Shown: positions 1 through 14,733 of the stretch, in pieces
How positions within the stretch are numbered: the first letter of the stretch is position 1
How the letters are laid out: each line of letters starts with the position of its first letter
Source of the DNA: Monoplex corrugatus
Taxonomy: Eukaryota; Mollusca; Gastropoda; Littorinimorpha; Ranellidae
NCBI GenBank assembly: GCA_030674185.1
Contig: JAPXFY010000026.1
Span: 55,625,752 to 55,689,751, forward strand
DNA: 64,000 nt
Direction of reading: 5' to 3'
The notes under the pieces: model-generated
The model's input: the letters and a program-made list of their open reading frames with translations, nothing else
Database searches by the model: none
Told to the model about the DNA's origin: nothing
Made by a program: the position numbers and the translations under genes

Positions 1-3000
1 AAGAGAAAAACATTATAGAACGCCATACCAGGAAAGTGGGATAGGAGAAAAACATTCTAGAACGCCATACCAAGAATTGGGATAAGAGAAAAAAAACATA
101 CTAGAATGCCATACCAAGAAGTGGGATAAGAGAAAAAAACATACTAGAACGCCATACCAAGAAGTGGGATAAGAGAAAAAACATTCTAGAACGCCATACC
201 AGGAAAGTGGGATAAGAGAAAAAAAACATACTAGAATGCCATACCAAGAAAGTGGGATAAGAGAAAAAAAACATACTAGAACGCCATACCAAGAAAGTGG
301 GATAAGAGAAAAAAAACATACTAGAACGCCATACCAGGAAAGTGGGATAAGAGAAAAAAAAACATACTAGAACGCCATACCAGGAAAGTGGGATAAGAGA
401 AAAAAAACATACTAGAACGCCATACCAAGAAAGTGGGATAGAGAAAAAAAACATACTAGAACGCCATACCAAGAAAGTGGGATAAGAGAAAAAAAATACT
501 AGAACGCCATACCAAGAAAGTGGGATAAGAGAAAAAAAAACATACTAGAACGCCATACAGGAAAGTGGGATAAGAAAAAAAACATACTAGAACGCCATAC
601 CAGGAAAGTGGATAAGAGAAAAAAAAATACTAGAACGCATACCAAAAAGTGGGATAGAGAAAAAACATACTAGAACGCCATACCAAGAAAGTGGGATAAG
701 AGAAAAAAACATACTAGAACGCCATACCAGGAAAGTGGGGTAAGAGAAAAAAAACATACTAGAACGCCATACCAAGAAAGTGGGATAAGAGAAAAAAAAC
801 ATACTAGAACGCCATACCAAGAAAGTGGGATAAGAGAAAAAAACATTACTAGAACGCCATACCAAGAAAGTGGGATAAGAGAAAAAAACATACTAGAACG
901 CCATACCAGAAAGTGGGATAAGAGAAAAAAAAATATACTAGAACGCCATACCAAGAAAGTGGGATAAGAGAAAAAAAAAACATACTAGAACGCCATACAA
1001 GAAAGTGGGATAAGAGAAAAAAAACATACTAGAACGCCATACCAGAAAGTGGGATAAGAGAAAAAACATACTAGAACGCCATACCAAGAAATGGGATAAG
1101 AGAAAAAAAACATACTAGAACGCCATACCAGGAAAGTGGGATAAGAGAAAAAAACATACTAGAACGCCATACCAGGAAAGTGGGATAAGAGAAAAAAAAA
1201 CATACTAGAACGCCATACCAAGAAAGTGGGATAAGAGAAAAAAACATACTAGAACGCCATACCAAGAAAGTGGGATAAGAGAAAAAAAACATACTAGAAC
1301 GCCATACCAAGAAAGTGGGATAAGAGAAAAAAAACATACTAGAACGCCATACCAGAAAGTGGGATAAGAGAAAAAAACATACTAGAACGCCATACCAAGA
1401 AAGTGGGATAAGAGAAAAAAAAATACTAGAACGCCATACCAAGGAAAGTGGGATAAGAGAAAAAAACATCTAGAACGCCATACCAGGAAAGTGGGATAAG
1501 AGAAAAAAAACATACTAGAACGCCATACCAAGAAAGTGGGATAAGAGAAAAAAAAACATACTAGAACGCCATACCAAGAAAGTGGGATAAGAGAAAAAAA
1601 AACATACTAGAACGCCATACCAAGAAAGTGGGATAAGAGAAAAAAAACATACTAGAACGCCATACCAGGAAAGTGGGATAAGAGAAAAAAAAACATACTA
1701 GAACGCCATACCAGGAAAGTGGGATAAGAGAAAAAAAACATACTAGAACGCCATACCAAGAAAGTGGGATAAGAGAAAAAAAACATACTAGAACGCCATA
1801 CCAAGAAAGTGGGATAAGAGAAAAAAACATACTAGAAAGCCATACCAGGAAAGTGGGTATAAGAGAAAAAAAACATACTAGAACGCCATAACAGGAAAGT
1901 GGGATAAGAGAAAAAAAACATACTAGAACGCCATACCAGGAAAGTGGGATAAGAGAAAAAAAACATACTAGAACGCCATACCAAGAAAGTGGGATAAGAG
2001 AAAAAAACATACTAAAACGCCATACCAGGAAAGTGGGATAAGAGAAAAAAAACATACTAGAACGCCATACCAAGAAAGTGGGATAAGAGAAAAACATAGT
2101 AGAACGCCATACCAAGAAATAGGATAAGAGAAAAAAAACATACTAGAACCCCATACCAGGAAAGTGGGATAAGAGAAAAAAACATACTAGAATGCCATAC
2201 CAAGAAAGTGGGATAAGAGAAAAACATACTAGAACGCCATACCAGGAAAGTGGGATAAGAGAAAAAAAACATACTAGAACGCCATACCAGGAAAGTGGGA
2301 TAAGAGAAAAAAACATACTAGAACGCCATACCAAAAAGTGGGATAGAGAAAAAAAAACTACTAGAACGTCATACCAGGAAAGTGGGATAAGAGAAACAAA
2401 ACATACTAGAACGCCATACTAGGAAAGTGGGATAAGAGAAAAACATACTAGAACGCCATACCAAGAAAGTGGGATAAGAGAAAAAAACTACTAGAACGCA
2501 TACCAGGAAAGTGGGATAAGAGAAACAAAACATACTAGAACGCCATACCAAGAAAGTGGGATAAGAGAAAAAAAACATACTAGAACGCCATACCGGGAAA
2601 GTGGTATAAGAGAAAAAAACATACTAGAACGCCATACCAGGAAAGTGGGATAAGAGAAAAAAAAACATACTAGAACGCCATACCAGGAAATTGGGATAAG
2701 AGAAAAAACATACTAGAACGCCATACCAAGAAAGTGGGGATAAGAGAAAAAACATGCTAGAACGCCATACCAAGAAAGTGGGATAAGAGAAAAAAACATT
2801 CTAGAACACCATACCAAGAAAATGGGATGAAAGAAAAAAAAACATACTAGAACGCCATACCAGGAAAGTGGGATAAGAGAAAAAAAACATACTAGAACGC
2901 CATACAAAGAAAGTGGGATAAGAGAAAAACATACTAGAACGCCATACCAAGAAAGTGGGATAAGAGAAAAAAAACATTCTAGAACACCATACCAAGAAAA

Positions 3001-6000
3001 TGGATAAGAGAAAAAAACATACTAAACGCCATACCAGGAAAGTGGGATAAGAGAAAAAAAAAACTAGAACGCCATACAAAGAAAGTGGGATAAGAGAAAA
3101 AAAAACATACTAGACGCCATACCAAGAAAGTGGGATAAGAGAAAAAAAATTACTAGAACGCCATACCAGGAAAGTGGGATAAGAGGAAAAAAACATACTA
3201 GAACGCCATACCAGAAAAGTGGGATAAGAGGAAAAAAACATTCTAGAACACCATACCAGAAAGTGGGATAAGAAAAAAAACATACTAGAACGCCATACCA
3301 AGAAAGTGGGATAAGAGAAAAAAAACATACTAGAACGCCATACCAAGAAAGTGGGATAAGAGAAAAAAAACATACTAGAACGCCATACCAAGAAAGTGGG
3401 ATAAGAGAAAAAAACATTACTAGAACGCCATACCAGGAAAGTGGGATAAGAGAAAAAAAACATACTAGAACGCCATACCAGGAAAGTGGGATAAGAGAAA
3501 AAAACATACTAGAACGCCATACCAGGAAAGTGGGATAGAGAAAAAACATACTAGAACGCCATACCAAGAAAGTGGGATAAGAGAAAAAAAACATTCTAGA
3601 AACCCATACAAGGAAAATGGGATAAGAGAAAAAAAACATACTAGAACGCCATACCAGGAAAGTGGGATAAGAGAAAAAAAACATACTAGAACGCCATACA
3701 GGAAAGTGGGATAAGAGAAAAAAAATTACTAGAACGCCATACCAGGAAAGTGGGATAAGAGAAAAAAAAACATACTAGAACGCCATACCAGGAAAGTGGG
3801 ATAAGAGGAAAAAAATACTAGAACGCCATACCAGAAAGTGGGATAAGAGAAAAAAACATACTAGAACGCCATACCAGGAAAGTGGGATAAGAGGAAAAAA
3901 ACATATAGAACGCCATACCAGGAAAGTGGGATAAGAGAAAAAAAAACATACTAGAACGCCATACCAGAAAAGTGGGATAAGAGAAAAAAAACATACTAGA
4001 ACGCCATAACAGGAAAGTGGGATAAGAGAGAAAAAACATACTAGAACGCCATACCAGGAAAGTGGGATAAGAGGAAAAAACATTCTAGAAGCCATACCAG
4101 GAAAGTGGGATAAGAGAAAAAACATACTAGAACGCCATACCAGGAAAGTGGGATAAGAGGAAAAAAACATACTAGAACGCCATACCAGAAAGTGGGATAA
4201 GAGAAAAAAAACATACTAGAACGCCATACCAGGAAAGTGGGATAAGAGAAAAAAACATACTAGAACGCCATACCAGGAAAGTGGGATAAGAGAAAAAACA
4301 TACTAGAACGCCATACCAGGAAAGTGGGATAAGAGAAAAAAACATACAGAACGCCATACAGGAAAGTGGGATAAGAGAAAAAAACATCTAGAACGCCATA
4401 CCAAGAAAGTGGGAAAGAGAAAAAAACATACTAGAAAGCCATACCAGGAAAGTGGGATAAGAGAAAAAAATATACTAGAACGCCATACCAGGAAAGTGGG
4501 ATAAGAGAAAAAAACATACTAGAACGCCATACCAGGAAAGTGGGATAAGAGAAAAAAACATACTAGAACGCCATACCAAGAAAGTGGGATAAGAGAAAAA
4601 AACATACTAAACGCCATACCAGGAAAGTGGGATAAGAGAAAAAAAACATACTAGAACGCCATACCAAGAAAGTGGGATAAGAGAAAAACATAGTAGAACG
4701 CCATACCAAGAAAATAGGATAGAGAAAAAAAACATACTAGAACCCATACCAGGAAAGTGGGATAAGAGAAAAAAACATACTAGAATGCCATACCAAGAAA
4801 GTGGGATAAGAGAAAAACATACTAGAACGCCATACCAGGAAAGTGGGATAAGAGAAAAAACATACTAGAACGCCATACCAGGAAAGTGGGATAAGAGAAA
4901 AACATACTAGAACGCCATACCAAGAAAGTGGGATAAGAGAAAAAAACTACTAGAACGTCATACCAGGAAAGTGGGATAAGAGAAACAAAACATACTAGAA
5001 CGCCATACTAGGAAAGTGGATAAGAGAAAAACATACTAGAACGCCATACCAAGAAGTGGGATAAGAGAAAAAAAACTACTAGAACGTCATACCAGGAAAG
5101 TGGGATAAGAGAAACAAAACATACTAGAACGCCATACCAAGAAGTGGTATAAGGAAAAAAAAAAACTAGAACGCCATACCAGAAAGTGGTATAAGAGAAA
5201 AAAACATACTAGAACGCCATACCAGGAAAGTGGGATAAGAGAAAAAAAATACTAGAACGCCATACCAGGAAATTGGGATAAGAGAAAAACATACTAGAAC
5301 GCCATACCAAGAAAGTGGGATAAGAGAAAAACATGCTAGAACGCCATACAAGAAAGTGGGATAAGAGAAAAAAAACATTCTAGAACACCATACCAAGAAA
5401 ATGGGATAAGAGAAAAAAACATACTAGAACGCCATACCAGGAAAGTGGGATAAGAGAAAAAAAACATACTAGAACGCCATACAAAGAAAGTGGGATAAGA
5501 GAAAAACATACTAGAACGCCATACCAAGAAAGTGGGATAAGAGAAAAAAAAACATTCTAGAACACCATACCAAGAAAATGGGATAGAGAAAAAAAACATA
5601 CTAAACGCCATACCAGGAAAGTGGGATAAGAGAAAAAAAAAACTAGAACGCCATACAAAGAAAGTGGGATAAGAGAAAAAAAACATACTAGAACGCCATA
5701 CCAAGAAGTGGGATAAGAGAAAAAAAATTACTAGAACGCCATACCAGGAAAGTGGGATAAGAGGAAAAAAACATACTAGAACGCCATACCAGAAAAGTGG
5801 GATAAGAGGAAAAAACTTCTAGAAACCATACCAAGAAAGTGGATAAGAGAAAAAAACATACTAGAACGCCATACCAAGAAAGTGGGATAAGAGAAAAAAA
5901 ACATACTAGAACGCCATACCAGGAAAGTGGGATAAGAGAAAAAAAACATACTAGAACGCCATACCAGGAAAGTGGGATAAGAGAAAAAAACATACTAGAA

Positions 6001-9000
6001 CGCCATACCAGGAAAGTGGGATAAGAAAAAAAACATACTAGAACGCCATACCAGAAAGTGGGATAAGAGAAAAAAAACATACTAGAACGCCATACAGGAA
6101 AGTGGGATAAGAGAAAAAAAACATACTAGAACGCCATACCAGGAAAGTGGGATAAGAGAAAAAAACATTACTAGAACGCCATACCAGGAAAGTGGGATAA
6201 GAGAAAAAACATACTAGAACGCCATACCAGGAAAGTGGGATAAGAGGGAAAAAACATACTAGAACGCCATACCAGGAAAGTGGGATAAGAGAGAAAAAAA
6301 CATACTAGAACGCCATACCAGGAAAGTGGGATAAGAGAAAAAAACATACTAGAACGCCATACCAAGAAAGTGGGATAAGAGAAAAAACATACTAGAACGC
6401 CATACCAGGAAAGTGGGATAAGAGAAAAAAAACATACTAGAACGCCATACCAGGAAAGTGGGATAAGAGAAAAAAACATACTAGAACGCCATACCAGAAA
6501 GTGGGAAAGAGAAAAAAACATTACTAGAACGCCATACCAGGAAAGTGGGATAAGAGAAAAAAAATATACTAGAACGCCATACCAGGAAAGTGGGATAAGA
6601 GAAAAAAACATACTAGAACGCCATACCAGAAAGTGGGATAAGAGAAAAAACATACTAGAACGCCATACCAGGAAAGTGGGATAAGAGAAAAAAAACATAC
6701 TAGAACGCCATACCAGGAAAGTGGGATAAGAGAAAAAAACATACTAGAACGCCATACCAGGAAAGTGGGATAGAGAAAAAAAAATACTAGAACGCCATAC
6801 CAGGAAAGTGGGATAAGAGAAAAAAAACATACTAGAACGCCATACCAGGAAAGTGGGATAAGAGAAAAAAAAACATACTAGAACGCCATACCAGGAAAGT
6901 GGGATAAGATAAAAAAATCCATACTAGAACGCCATACCAGAAAGTGGGATAAGAGAAAAAAACATACTAGAACGCCATACCAGGAAAGTGGGATAAGAGA
7001 AAAAAACATACTAGAACGCCATACCAGGAAAGTGGGATAAGAGAAAAAACATTACTAGAACGCCATACCAGGAAAGTGGGATAAGAGAAAAACATACTAG
7101 AACGCCATACCAGGAAAGTGGGATAAGAGGGAAAAAAACATACTAGAACGCCATACCAGGAAAGTGGGATGAGAGAAAAAGAACATACTAGAACGCCATA
7201 CCAGGAAAGTGGGATAGAGGAAAAAAACATACTAGAACGCCATACCAGGAAAGTGGGATAAGAGAAAAAAAAAATACTAGAACGCCATACCAGGAAAGTG
7301 GGATAAGAGAAACACATATTAGAACGCCATACTAGGAAAGTGGGATAAGAGAAAAAAAACATACCAGAACGCCATACCAGGAAAGTGGGATAAGAGAAAA
7401 AAAAACATACTAGAACGCCAAACCAGGAAATTGGGATAAGAGAAAAAAAAACCATACTAGAACGCCATACCAGGAAAGTGGGATAAGAGAAAAAAACATA
7501 CTAGAACGCCATACCAGGAAAGTGGGATAAGAGAAAAAAAACATACTAGAACGCCATACCAGGAAATTGGGATAAGAGAAAAACATACTAGAACGCCATA
7601 CCAAGAAAGTGGGATAAGAGAATAAAAACATACTAGAACGCCATACCAGGAAAGTGGGATAAGAGAAAAAAAAACATACTAGAACGCCATACCAGGAAAG
7701 TGGGATAAGATAACAAAAACCAACTAGAACGCCATACCAGAAAAGTGGGATAAGAGAAAAAAAAACATACTAGAACGCCATAACAGGAAAGTGGGATAAG
7801 AGAAAAAAAACATACTAGAACGCCATACCAGGAAAGTGGGATAAGAGAAAAACATTCTAGAACGCCATACCAGGAAAGTGGGATAGAGAGAAAAACATAC
7901 TAGAACGCCATACCAGGAAAGTGGGATAAGAGGGAAAAAACCATACTAGAACGCCATACCAGGAAAGTGGGATGAGAGAAAAAAACATACTAGAACGCCA
8001 TACCAGGAAAGTGGGATAAGAAAAAAAAGATACTAGAATGCCATACCAGGAAAGTGGGATAAGAGAAAAACATACTAGAACGCCATATCAGGAAAGTGGG
8101 ATAAGAGAAAAAAAACATACAAGAACGCCATACCAGGAAAGTGGGATAAGAGAAAAAAACATTCTAGAACGCCATACCAAGAAAGTGGGAAAAGAGAAAA
8201 AAAACATACTAGAACGCCATACCAGGAAAGTGGGATAAGAGGAAAAAAAAATATACTAGAACGCCATACCAAGAAAGTGGTATAAGAGAAAAAAACATAC
8301 TAGAACGCCATACCAAGAAAGTGGGATAAGAGAAAAAACATAATAGAACGCCATACCAGGAAAGTGGGATAAGAGGAAAAAAACATACTAGAACGCCATA
8401 CCAGGAAAGTGGGATAAGAGAAAAAAAACATACTAGAACGCCATACCAGGAAAGTGGGATAAGAGAAAAAAAATACTAGAACGCCATACCAAGAAAGTGG
8501 GATAAGAGAAAAAAAACATACTAGAACGCCATACCAGGAAAGTGGGATAAGAAAAAAAATACTAGAACGCCATACCAGGAAAGTGGGATAAGAGAAAAAA
8601 ACATACTAGAACGCCATACCAGGAAAGTGGGATAAGAGAAAAAACATACTAGAACGCCATACCAGGAAAGTGGGATAAGAAAAAAAAATACTAGAACGCC
8701 ATACCAGGAAAGTGGGATAAGAGAAAAAAAACATACTAGAACGCCATACCAAGGAAAGTGGGAAGAAAAAAAAAACATACTAGAACGCCATACCAGGAAA
8801 GTGGGATAAGAGAAAAAAACATACTAGAACGCCATACCAGGAAAGTGGGATAAGAGAAAAAAAACATACTAGAACGCCATACCAGGAAAGTGGGATAAGA
8901 GAAAAAAACATACTAGAACGCCATACCAGAAAAGTGGGATAAGAGAAAAAAAACAATACTAGAACGCCATACCAGGAAAGTGGGATAAGAGAAAAAAAAC

Positions 9001-11797
9001 ATACTAGAACGCCATACCAGAAAGTGGGATAGAGAAAAAAAACATACTAGAACGCCATACCAGGAAAGTGGGATAAGAGAAAAAAACATACTAGAACGCC
9101 ATACCAGGAAAGTGGGATAAGAGAAAAAAAACATACTAGAACGCATACCAGGAAAGTGGGATAAGAGAAAAAAACATACTAGAACGCCATACCAGAAAGT
9201 GGGATAAGAGAAAAAAACATACTAGAACGCCATACCAGAAGTGGATAAGAGAAAAACTACAGAACGCATACCAGAAAGTGGGATAAGAGAAAAAAAACAT
9301 ACTAGAACGCCATACCAGGAAAGTGGGATAAGAGAAAAAAACATACTAGAACGCCATACCAAGAAAGTGGGATAAGAGAAAAAAACATACTAGAACGCCA
9401 TACCAGAAAGTGGGAAAGAGAAAAAAACATACTAGAACGCCATACAGGAAAGTGGGATAAGAGAAAAAAATAAACGCATACAAGGGATAAGAAAAAAAAA
9501 CATACACCATACAGGAAAGTGGGATAAGAGAAAAAAAACATACTAGAACGCCATACCAGAAAGTGGGATAAGAGAAAAAAACATACTAGAACGCCATACC
9601 AGGAAAGTGGGATAAGAGAAAAAAAACTATAGAACGCCATACCAAGAAAGTGGGATAAGAGAAAAAAAATACTAGAACGCCATACCAGGAAAGTGGGATA
9701 AGAGAAAAAAACATACTAGAACGCCATACCAGAAAGTGGGATAAGAGAAAAAAACATACTAGAACGCCATACCAGGAAAGTGGGATAAGAGAAAAAAACA
9801 TACTAGAACGCCATACAGGAAAGTGGGATAAGAGAAAAAAAAATACTAGAACGCCATACCAGGAAAGTGGGATAAGAAAAAAAACATACTAGAACGCCAT
9901 ACCAGAAAGTGGGATAAGAGAAAAAAAAATACTAGAACGCCATACCAGGAAAGTGGGATAAGAGAAAAAAAACATACTAGAACGCCATACCAGGAAAGTG
10001 GGATAAGAGAAAAAACATTCTAGAACGCCATACCAGAAAGTGGGATAAGAGAAAAAACATACTAGAACGCCATACCAGGAAAGTGGGATAAGAGAAAAAA
10101 ACATTCTAGAACGCCATACCAGGAAAGTGGGATAAGAGAAAAAAAACATACTAGAACGCCATACCAGGAAAGTGGGATAAGAGAAAAAAACATACTAGAA
10201 CGCCATACCAGAAAGTGGGATAAGAGAAAAAAACATACTAGAACGCCATACCAAGAAAGTGGGATAAGAGAAAAAACATACTAGAAACGCCATACCAGGA
10301 AAGTGGGATAAGAGAAAAAAAAATTACTAGAACGCCATACAGGAAAGTGGGATAAGAGAAAAAAACATACTAGAACGCCATACCAGGAAAGTGGGATAAG
10401 AGAAAAAACATACTAGAACGCCATACCAGGAAAGTGGGATAAGAGAAAAAAAACATACTAGAACGCCATACCAGGAAAGTGGGATAAGAGAAAAAAAACA
10501 ACTAGAACGCCATACCAGGAAAGTGGGATAGAGAAAAAACATACTAGAACGCCATACCAGGAAAGTGGGATAAGAGAAAAAAAAACATACTAGAGAACGC
10601 CATACCAGGAAAGTGGGATAAGAGAAAAAAACATACTAGAACGCCATACCAGGAAAGTGGGATAAGAGAAAAAACATTCTAGAACGCCATACCAGGAAAG
10701 TGTGATAAGAGAAAAAAACATACTAGAACGCCATACCAGGAAAGTGGGATAAGAAAACAAAACAAACTAGAACGCCATACCAGGAAAGTGGGATAAGAGA
10801 AAAACAATCTAGAACGCCATACCAGGAAAGTGGGATAAGAGAAAAAAAACATTCTAGAAACGCCATACCAAGAAAGTGGGAAAGAGAAAAAAAAACATTC
10901 TAGAACGCCATACCAAGAAAGTGGGATAAGAGAAAAACATACTAGAACGCCATACCAGGAAAGTGGGATAAGAGGAAAAAAATATACTAGAACGCCATAC
11001 CAGGAAAGTGGGATAAGAGAAAAAAACATACTAGAACGCCATACCAAGAAAGTGGGATAAGAGAAAAAACATACTAGAACGCCATACCAGGAAAGTGGGA
11101 TAAGAGAAAAAAAAACATACTAGAACGCCATACCAGGAAAGTGGGATTAGAGAAAAAAAAACATACTAGAACGCCATACCAGGAAAGTGGGATGAGAGAA
11201 AAAAACATACTAGAACGCCATACCAGGAAAGTGGGATAAGAGAAAAAAAAACAACTAGAACGCCATACCAGGAAAGTTGGAAAAGAAAACAAAACAAACT
11301 AGAACGGCATACCAGGAAAGTGGGATAAGAGAAAAACATTCTAGAACGCCATACCAGGAAAGTGTGATAAGAGAAAAAACATACTAGAACGCCATACCAG
11401 GAAAGTGGGATAAGAAAACAAAACAAACTAGAACGCCATACCAGGAAAGTGGGATAAGAGAAAAACAATCTAGAACGCCATACCAGGAAAGTGGGATAAG
11501 AGAAAAAAAACATACTAGAACGCCATACCAGGAAAGTGGGATAAGAGAAAAAACATACTAGAACGCCATACCAGGAAAGTGGGATAAGAAAACAAAACAA
11601 ACTAGAACGCCATACCAGGAAAGTGGGATAAGAGAAAAACATTCTAGAACGCCATACCAGGAAAGTGGGATAAAAGAAAAACATACTAGAACGCCATACC
11701 AGGAAAGTGGGATAAGAGAAAAACATTCTAGAACGCCATACCAGGAAAGTGGGATAAGAGAAAAACATTCTAGAACGCCGTACCAGGAAAGTGGGAT
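1..11797. repeat. 45-bp satellite array, about 260 units
   Basis: Head-to-tail copies of a 44-46-bp unit reading CATACTAGAACGCCATACC, then AGGAAAGTGGGATAAGAG, then a run of 4-9 A. Most length change comes from the A-run. Common variants are CATACTAG/CATTCTAG and CCAGG/CCAAG. The array is cut by the window start, so its true length is unknown. It ends at about 11,797, where the unit breaks off inside GTGGGATA. The minus strand has long stop-free readings with a 15-residue period because 45 is divisible by 3; single-base indels break every one, so they are not genes. Neighbouring blocks show higher-order duplication (see findings). Confidence 0.97.
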
Positions 11798-11929
11798 ACT
11801 AAAAAAAATTTGTACTGACACCGCACTCTTTGCCCCCGTCCTCCTTCTGTCCTCCATCAACCGCTACCAGGTAGGAGACAAACATTGTCCCACAATCCTC
11901 CGGCCACAGGGAAAAGGAGATGATAAGAG

Positions 11930-14560
11930 TTCCATCAGCGCCAGCTGTAAGGTATAAGTTATAAAGCAGTAAGGGACAGAATACTGACTGTAACACCAGC
12001 CACCAAACCAGTAAGCCTAAACGTTATTCAAGTTATGCACCAACTTCAACAAGCAGTGCGGAAGCAATACAACATTACTACAATGAACTACAGGCTGCGA
12101 AAGAAAAATATCTCAGCGTGAAATCGTGATTGTCACGGGAGGTTTTAATGCAAAGGTATGAAAAGGCTTAGATGAACAGAATGGAATCGGAATAAAACAG
12201 ATATGCTTTGTGATTTCTGCAGAACAAACGATATGATAATCATCAACATATACTTCAAACAGCCCTACAGAAGACGTTACACTTGGATCTCACCTGCAGA
12301 TAGAGTTCGCAACCAAACTGACTTGTTCTAATTGACAGAAACTGGAAGTCTTGTAAAAGCCTGGAGCAGACTGTTCAACACTTAACACACTACTGGCAGT
12401 CAAACTCAGACTGAAACACTACAGAAAAGTCAAAAACAGCATTAACTAAAAACTTGATGTAGAAAGATTACTTGATGAAAAAATTGCTGAAATTTCGCAT
12501 CGAAACAAATAACAGACTTGAAGCTCTCAACCAGGAATGGTCATCTACAGAGAAGACGCCAAATGAAATTTGGGAGGACATTAAAGAAACATGGACAACA
12601 TGTGGTGAAAAAGTTGTTGGCAAGCAAAAAAGACAGAAGAGGAAACCATATGTTAGTGTTGACATCATTGAACTGATGGAATGTCGAAAACAGGCTAAAA
12701 ATGTAGATCTTGAGAGATATAAAACACTTAAAAGAGTAATATAATACAGACTGAAATTAGACAGGAAAGGAAAGAGTGGCTAGACCAAGAATGCAGCAAG
12801 ATTAACCATTTTAATGCAGCAAAGAAATCAAAAGAACTGTGTCAACAGATATATAAAGACAAAGAATTCAAACCACAACAGTTATGTATCAATGACAAGG
12901 ACTGAAAAACTGTAACAGATCCAGATGATGTTCCGAACATATGGTGTGATTATGGCAGCAACCCCTTCGATGACAACACAAAGAATAACTCTCCGCAAGT
13001 TGACACTGAGATCGATTCGATACAAAAAGAGCCCCCACCCCCACCCCTCAAATGTGAAATTGAAGCAGCAATCAAAAGCATAAAAGACAGGAAATCACCA
13101 GGATCGGACAACATACCAATAGAGATGACCAAGAGAGGTGGATCAGAAGCAATAAAGGCAATGCACACTTTATGCAATTCAATCTGGGAAACTCAGCAAT
13201 GGCCAGACAACTGGGGAAAAAACACACAAGAATATGTTATGTTGCACAAAAGTGGAGACACTACAAACTGGAAACAATAGAACAATTGCCCTGATAAGTC
13301 ACACCAACAAGGTCCTGCTAGTAACAATCCTAAACCGACTGAAACACAAAATCGAAGACGAAATGTCAGACTCTCAGGCCGGCTTTAGAAGCAATAAAGG
13401 GACCGGTGACATGAACTTCATCGTACAAATTCTGATGGAAAGAATTTTAAAAAGTTGAATATTGGGGAAGACAGGCAGAAGATGGAGTTTTACATGACAT
13501 TCATTGATTACAGTAAAGCATTTGACACTGTACAGCATGAGTACCTCTTCCAAACCATGAACAAAATGGGTTTCCCAAGGCACCTGGTCACACTGCTACA
13601 CAGACCAGCAGGCCACGATAAGATGGAACAGACAGAATTGCAGGTTCTTTCGGATCCAGAAGGGAGTCAGGCAAGGATACATACTCTCACCACAGCTGTC
13701 AGCTTGCACACAGAACACGTAATGAGAGAGGCAGAGATTGAAGAACTTGGTGTCAAGACTGGCGGGGAGGAAATCACAAACCTGTGGTATGCGGATGACA
13801 TCGCTCTCGTATCAGGCTGTAAAGACAATATGCAAACAATCATTGACAAAGTAAATGGAGCGGGCAGAACTGCAGGCCTAGAACTCAACGCAAAGAAGAC
13901 CAAGGTAATGCATATCGGCGGATCCATGGATGGAAACATTGCAGTCGATGGAGAACCCCTCGAAGTTGTACAATACTTCAAATACCTTGGGTCATACAAG
14001 TCAGCTGATGCCACATATAGCAAAGACATCAAAGCCAAATAAAGAATGGTCCATCTTACTAACATTTGGAAAAACAGATATCTAGGATATGAGCTCAAAC
14101 TTAAACTTAAAATACTTAAAAGTTGGCCCGTTGTGTTACATGTATGTGAATGATGGACTCTTAAAACTGCAGATGAAAACAGAACCAAAAGTGCAGAGAT
14201 GTGGTTCTACAGAAGACTCCAAAGAATAAACTGGACTCAAAGACGAACAAACCCAAGCATACTAGAAGACTGAACAAACAACCTGAACGTTTAGGCCTGG
14301 TTAGGAAAATGAAAATGAAATACTTTGGACATGTAATCAGACATCAGAGCTGCCATGTAATGAAGACTGTGGCCCAGAACAAGGGAGACCACCCACTTCC
14401 TAAGCAGAGAACATAGCCAAGTGGACGAAGTTACCGAAAGATGAGATCTACAGAAGGACTGTGGACAGAAGGGGATGGAGACAGCTGACGGGGCATGCAT
14501 CAGCAGCTACCGTCAAGAATGATGTCACCGACAGGTGAACAGGTGAACCAGCAATTGACA
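11930..14560 (+). pseudogene. RTE-like non-LTR retrotransposon, 5'-truncated and broken (RTE-B type)
   Basis: Remains of an endonuclease plus reverse transcriptase ORF that once copied its RNA at nicked target DNA. From about 11,970 the reading DRILTV...KPVSLNVIQV, then after a one-base slip YAPTSTSS, matches the start of an APE-type endonuclease. At about 12,130 VIVTGGFNAK is the usual GDFNAK motif with D changed to G. About 12,280-12,330 reads RYTWISPADRVRNQTDL, the end of the endonuclease. RT follows: RKSPGSDNIPIEM (13,090), RTIALISH (13,276), DSQAGFRSNKGTGDM (13,370), FIDYSKAFDTV motif A (13,500), LWYADDIALVS with the catalytic YADD (13,785), KYLGS (13,983), MWFYRRLQRINW (14,200) and FGHVIR (14,325). 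Stops and frameshifts interrupt it throughout, so it is dead. The 5' end lies near the 45-bp satellite and the 3' end near a 22-bp array. Confidence 0.85.
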
Positions 14561-14733
14561 GTGGCTGTGACTTCGTTCAGAATGCTTTCACTAGTTCTTT
14601 TATTGGTCTGTTTGACTCTAAGAAGCTGCTTGTAGAACCATATCTCTGCTGATCGATCATATTTTCGTGTTTTTTGTTTTGTTGTTGTTGTCGTTTTTTA
14701 CACGTCCAGGCTTCACAACCATTATAGTGTTTC

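Noticed and set aside
1..11797. Many 60-200-codon minus-strand frames with a 15-residue repeat (YPTFLVWRSSMFFFS)
   Set aside because: A 45-bp unit keeps frame by chance, but A-run length changes and deletions break every frame and no frame is favoured.
1..11797. CRISPR-like direct repeat array
   Set aside because: Units are contiguous with no unique spacers, and the rest of the window is plainly eukaryotic with no cas genes.
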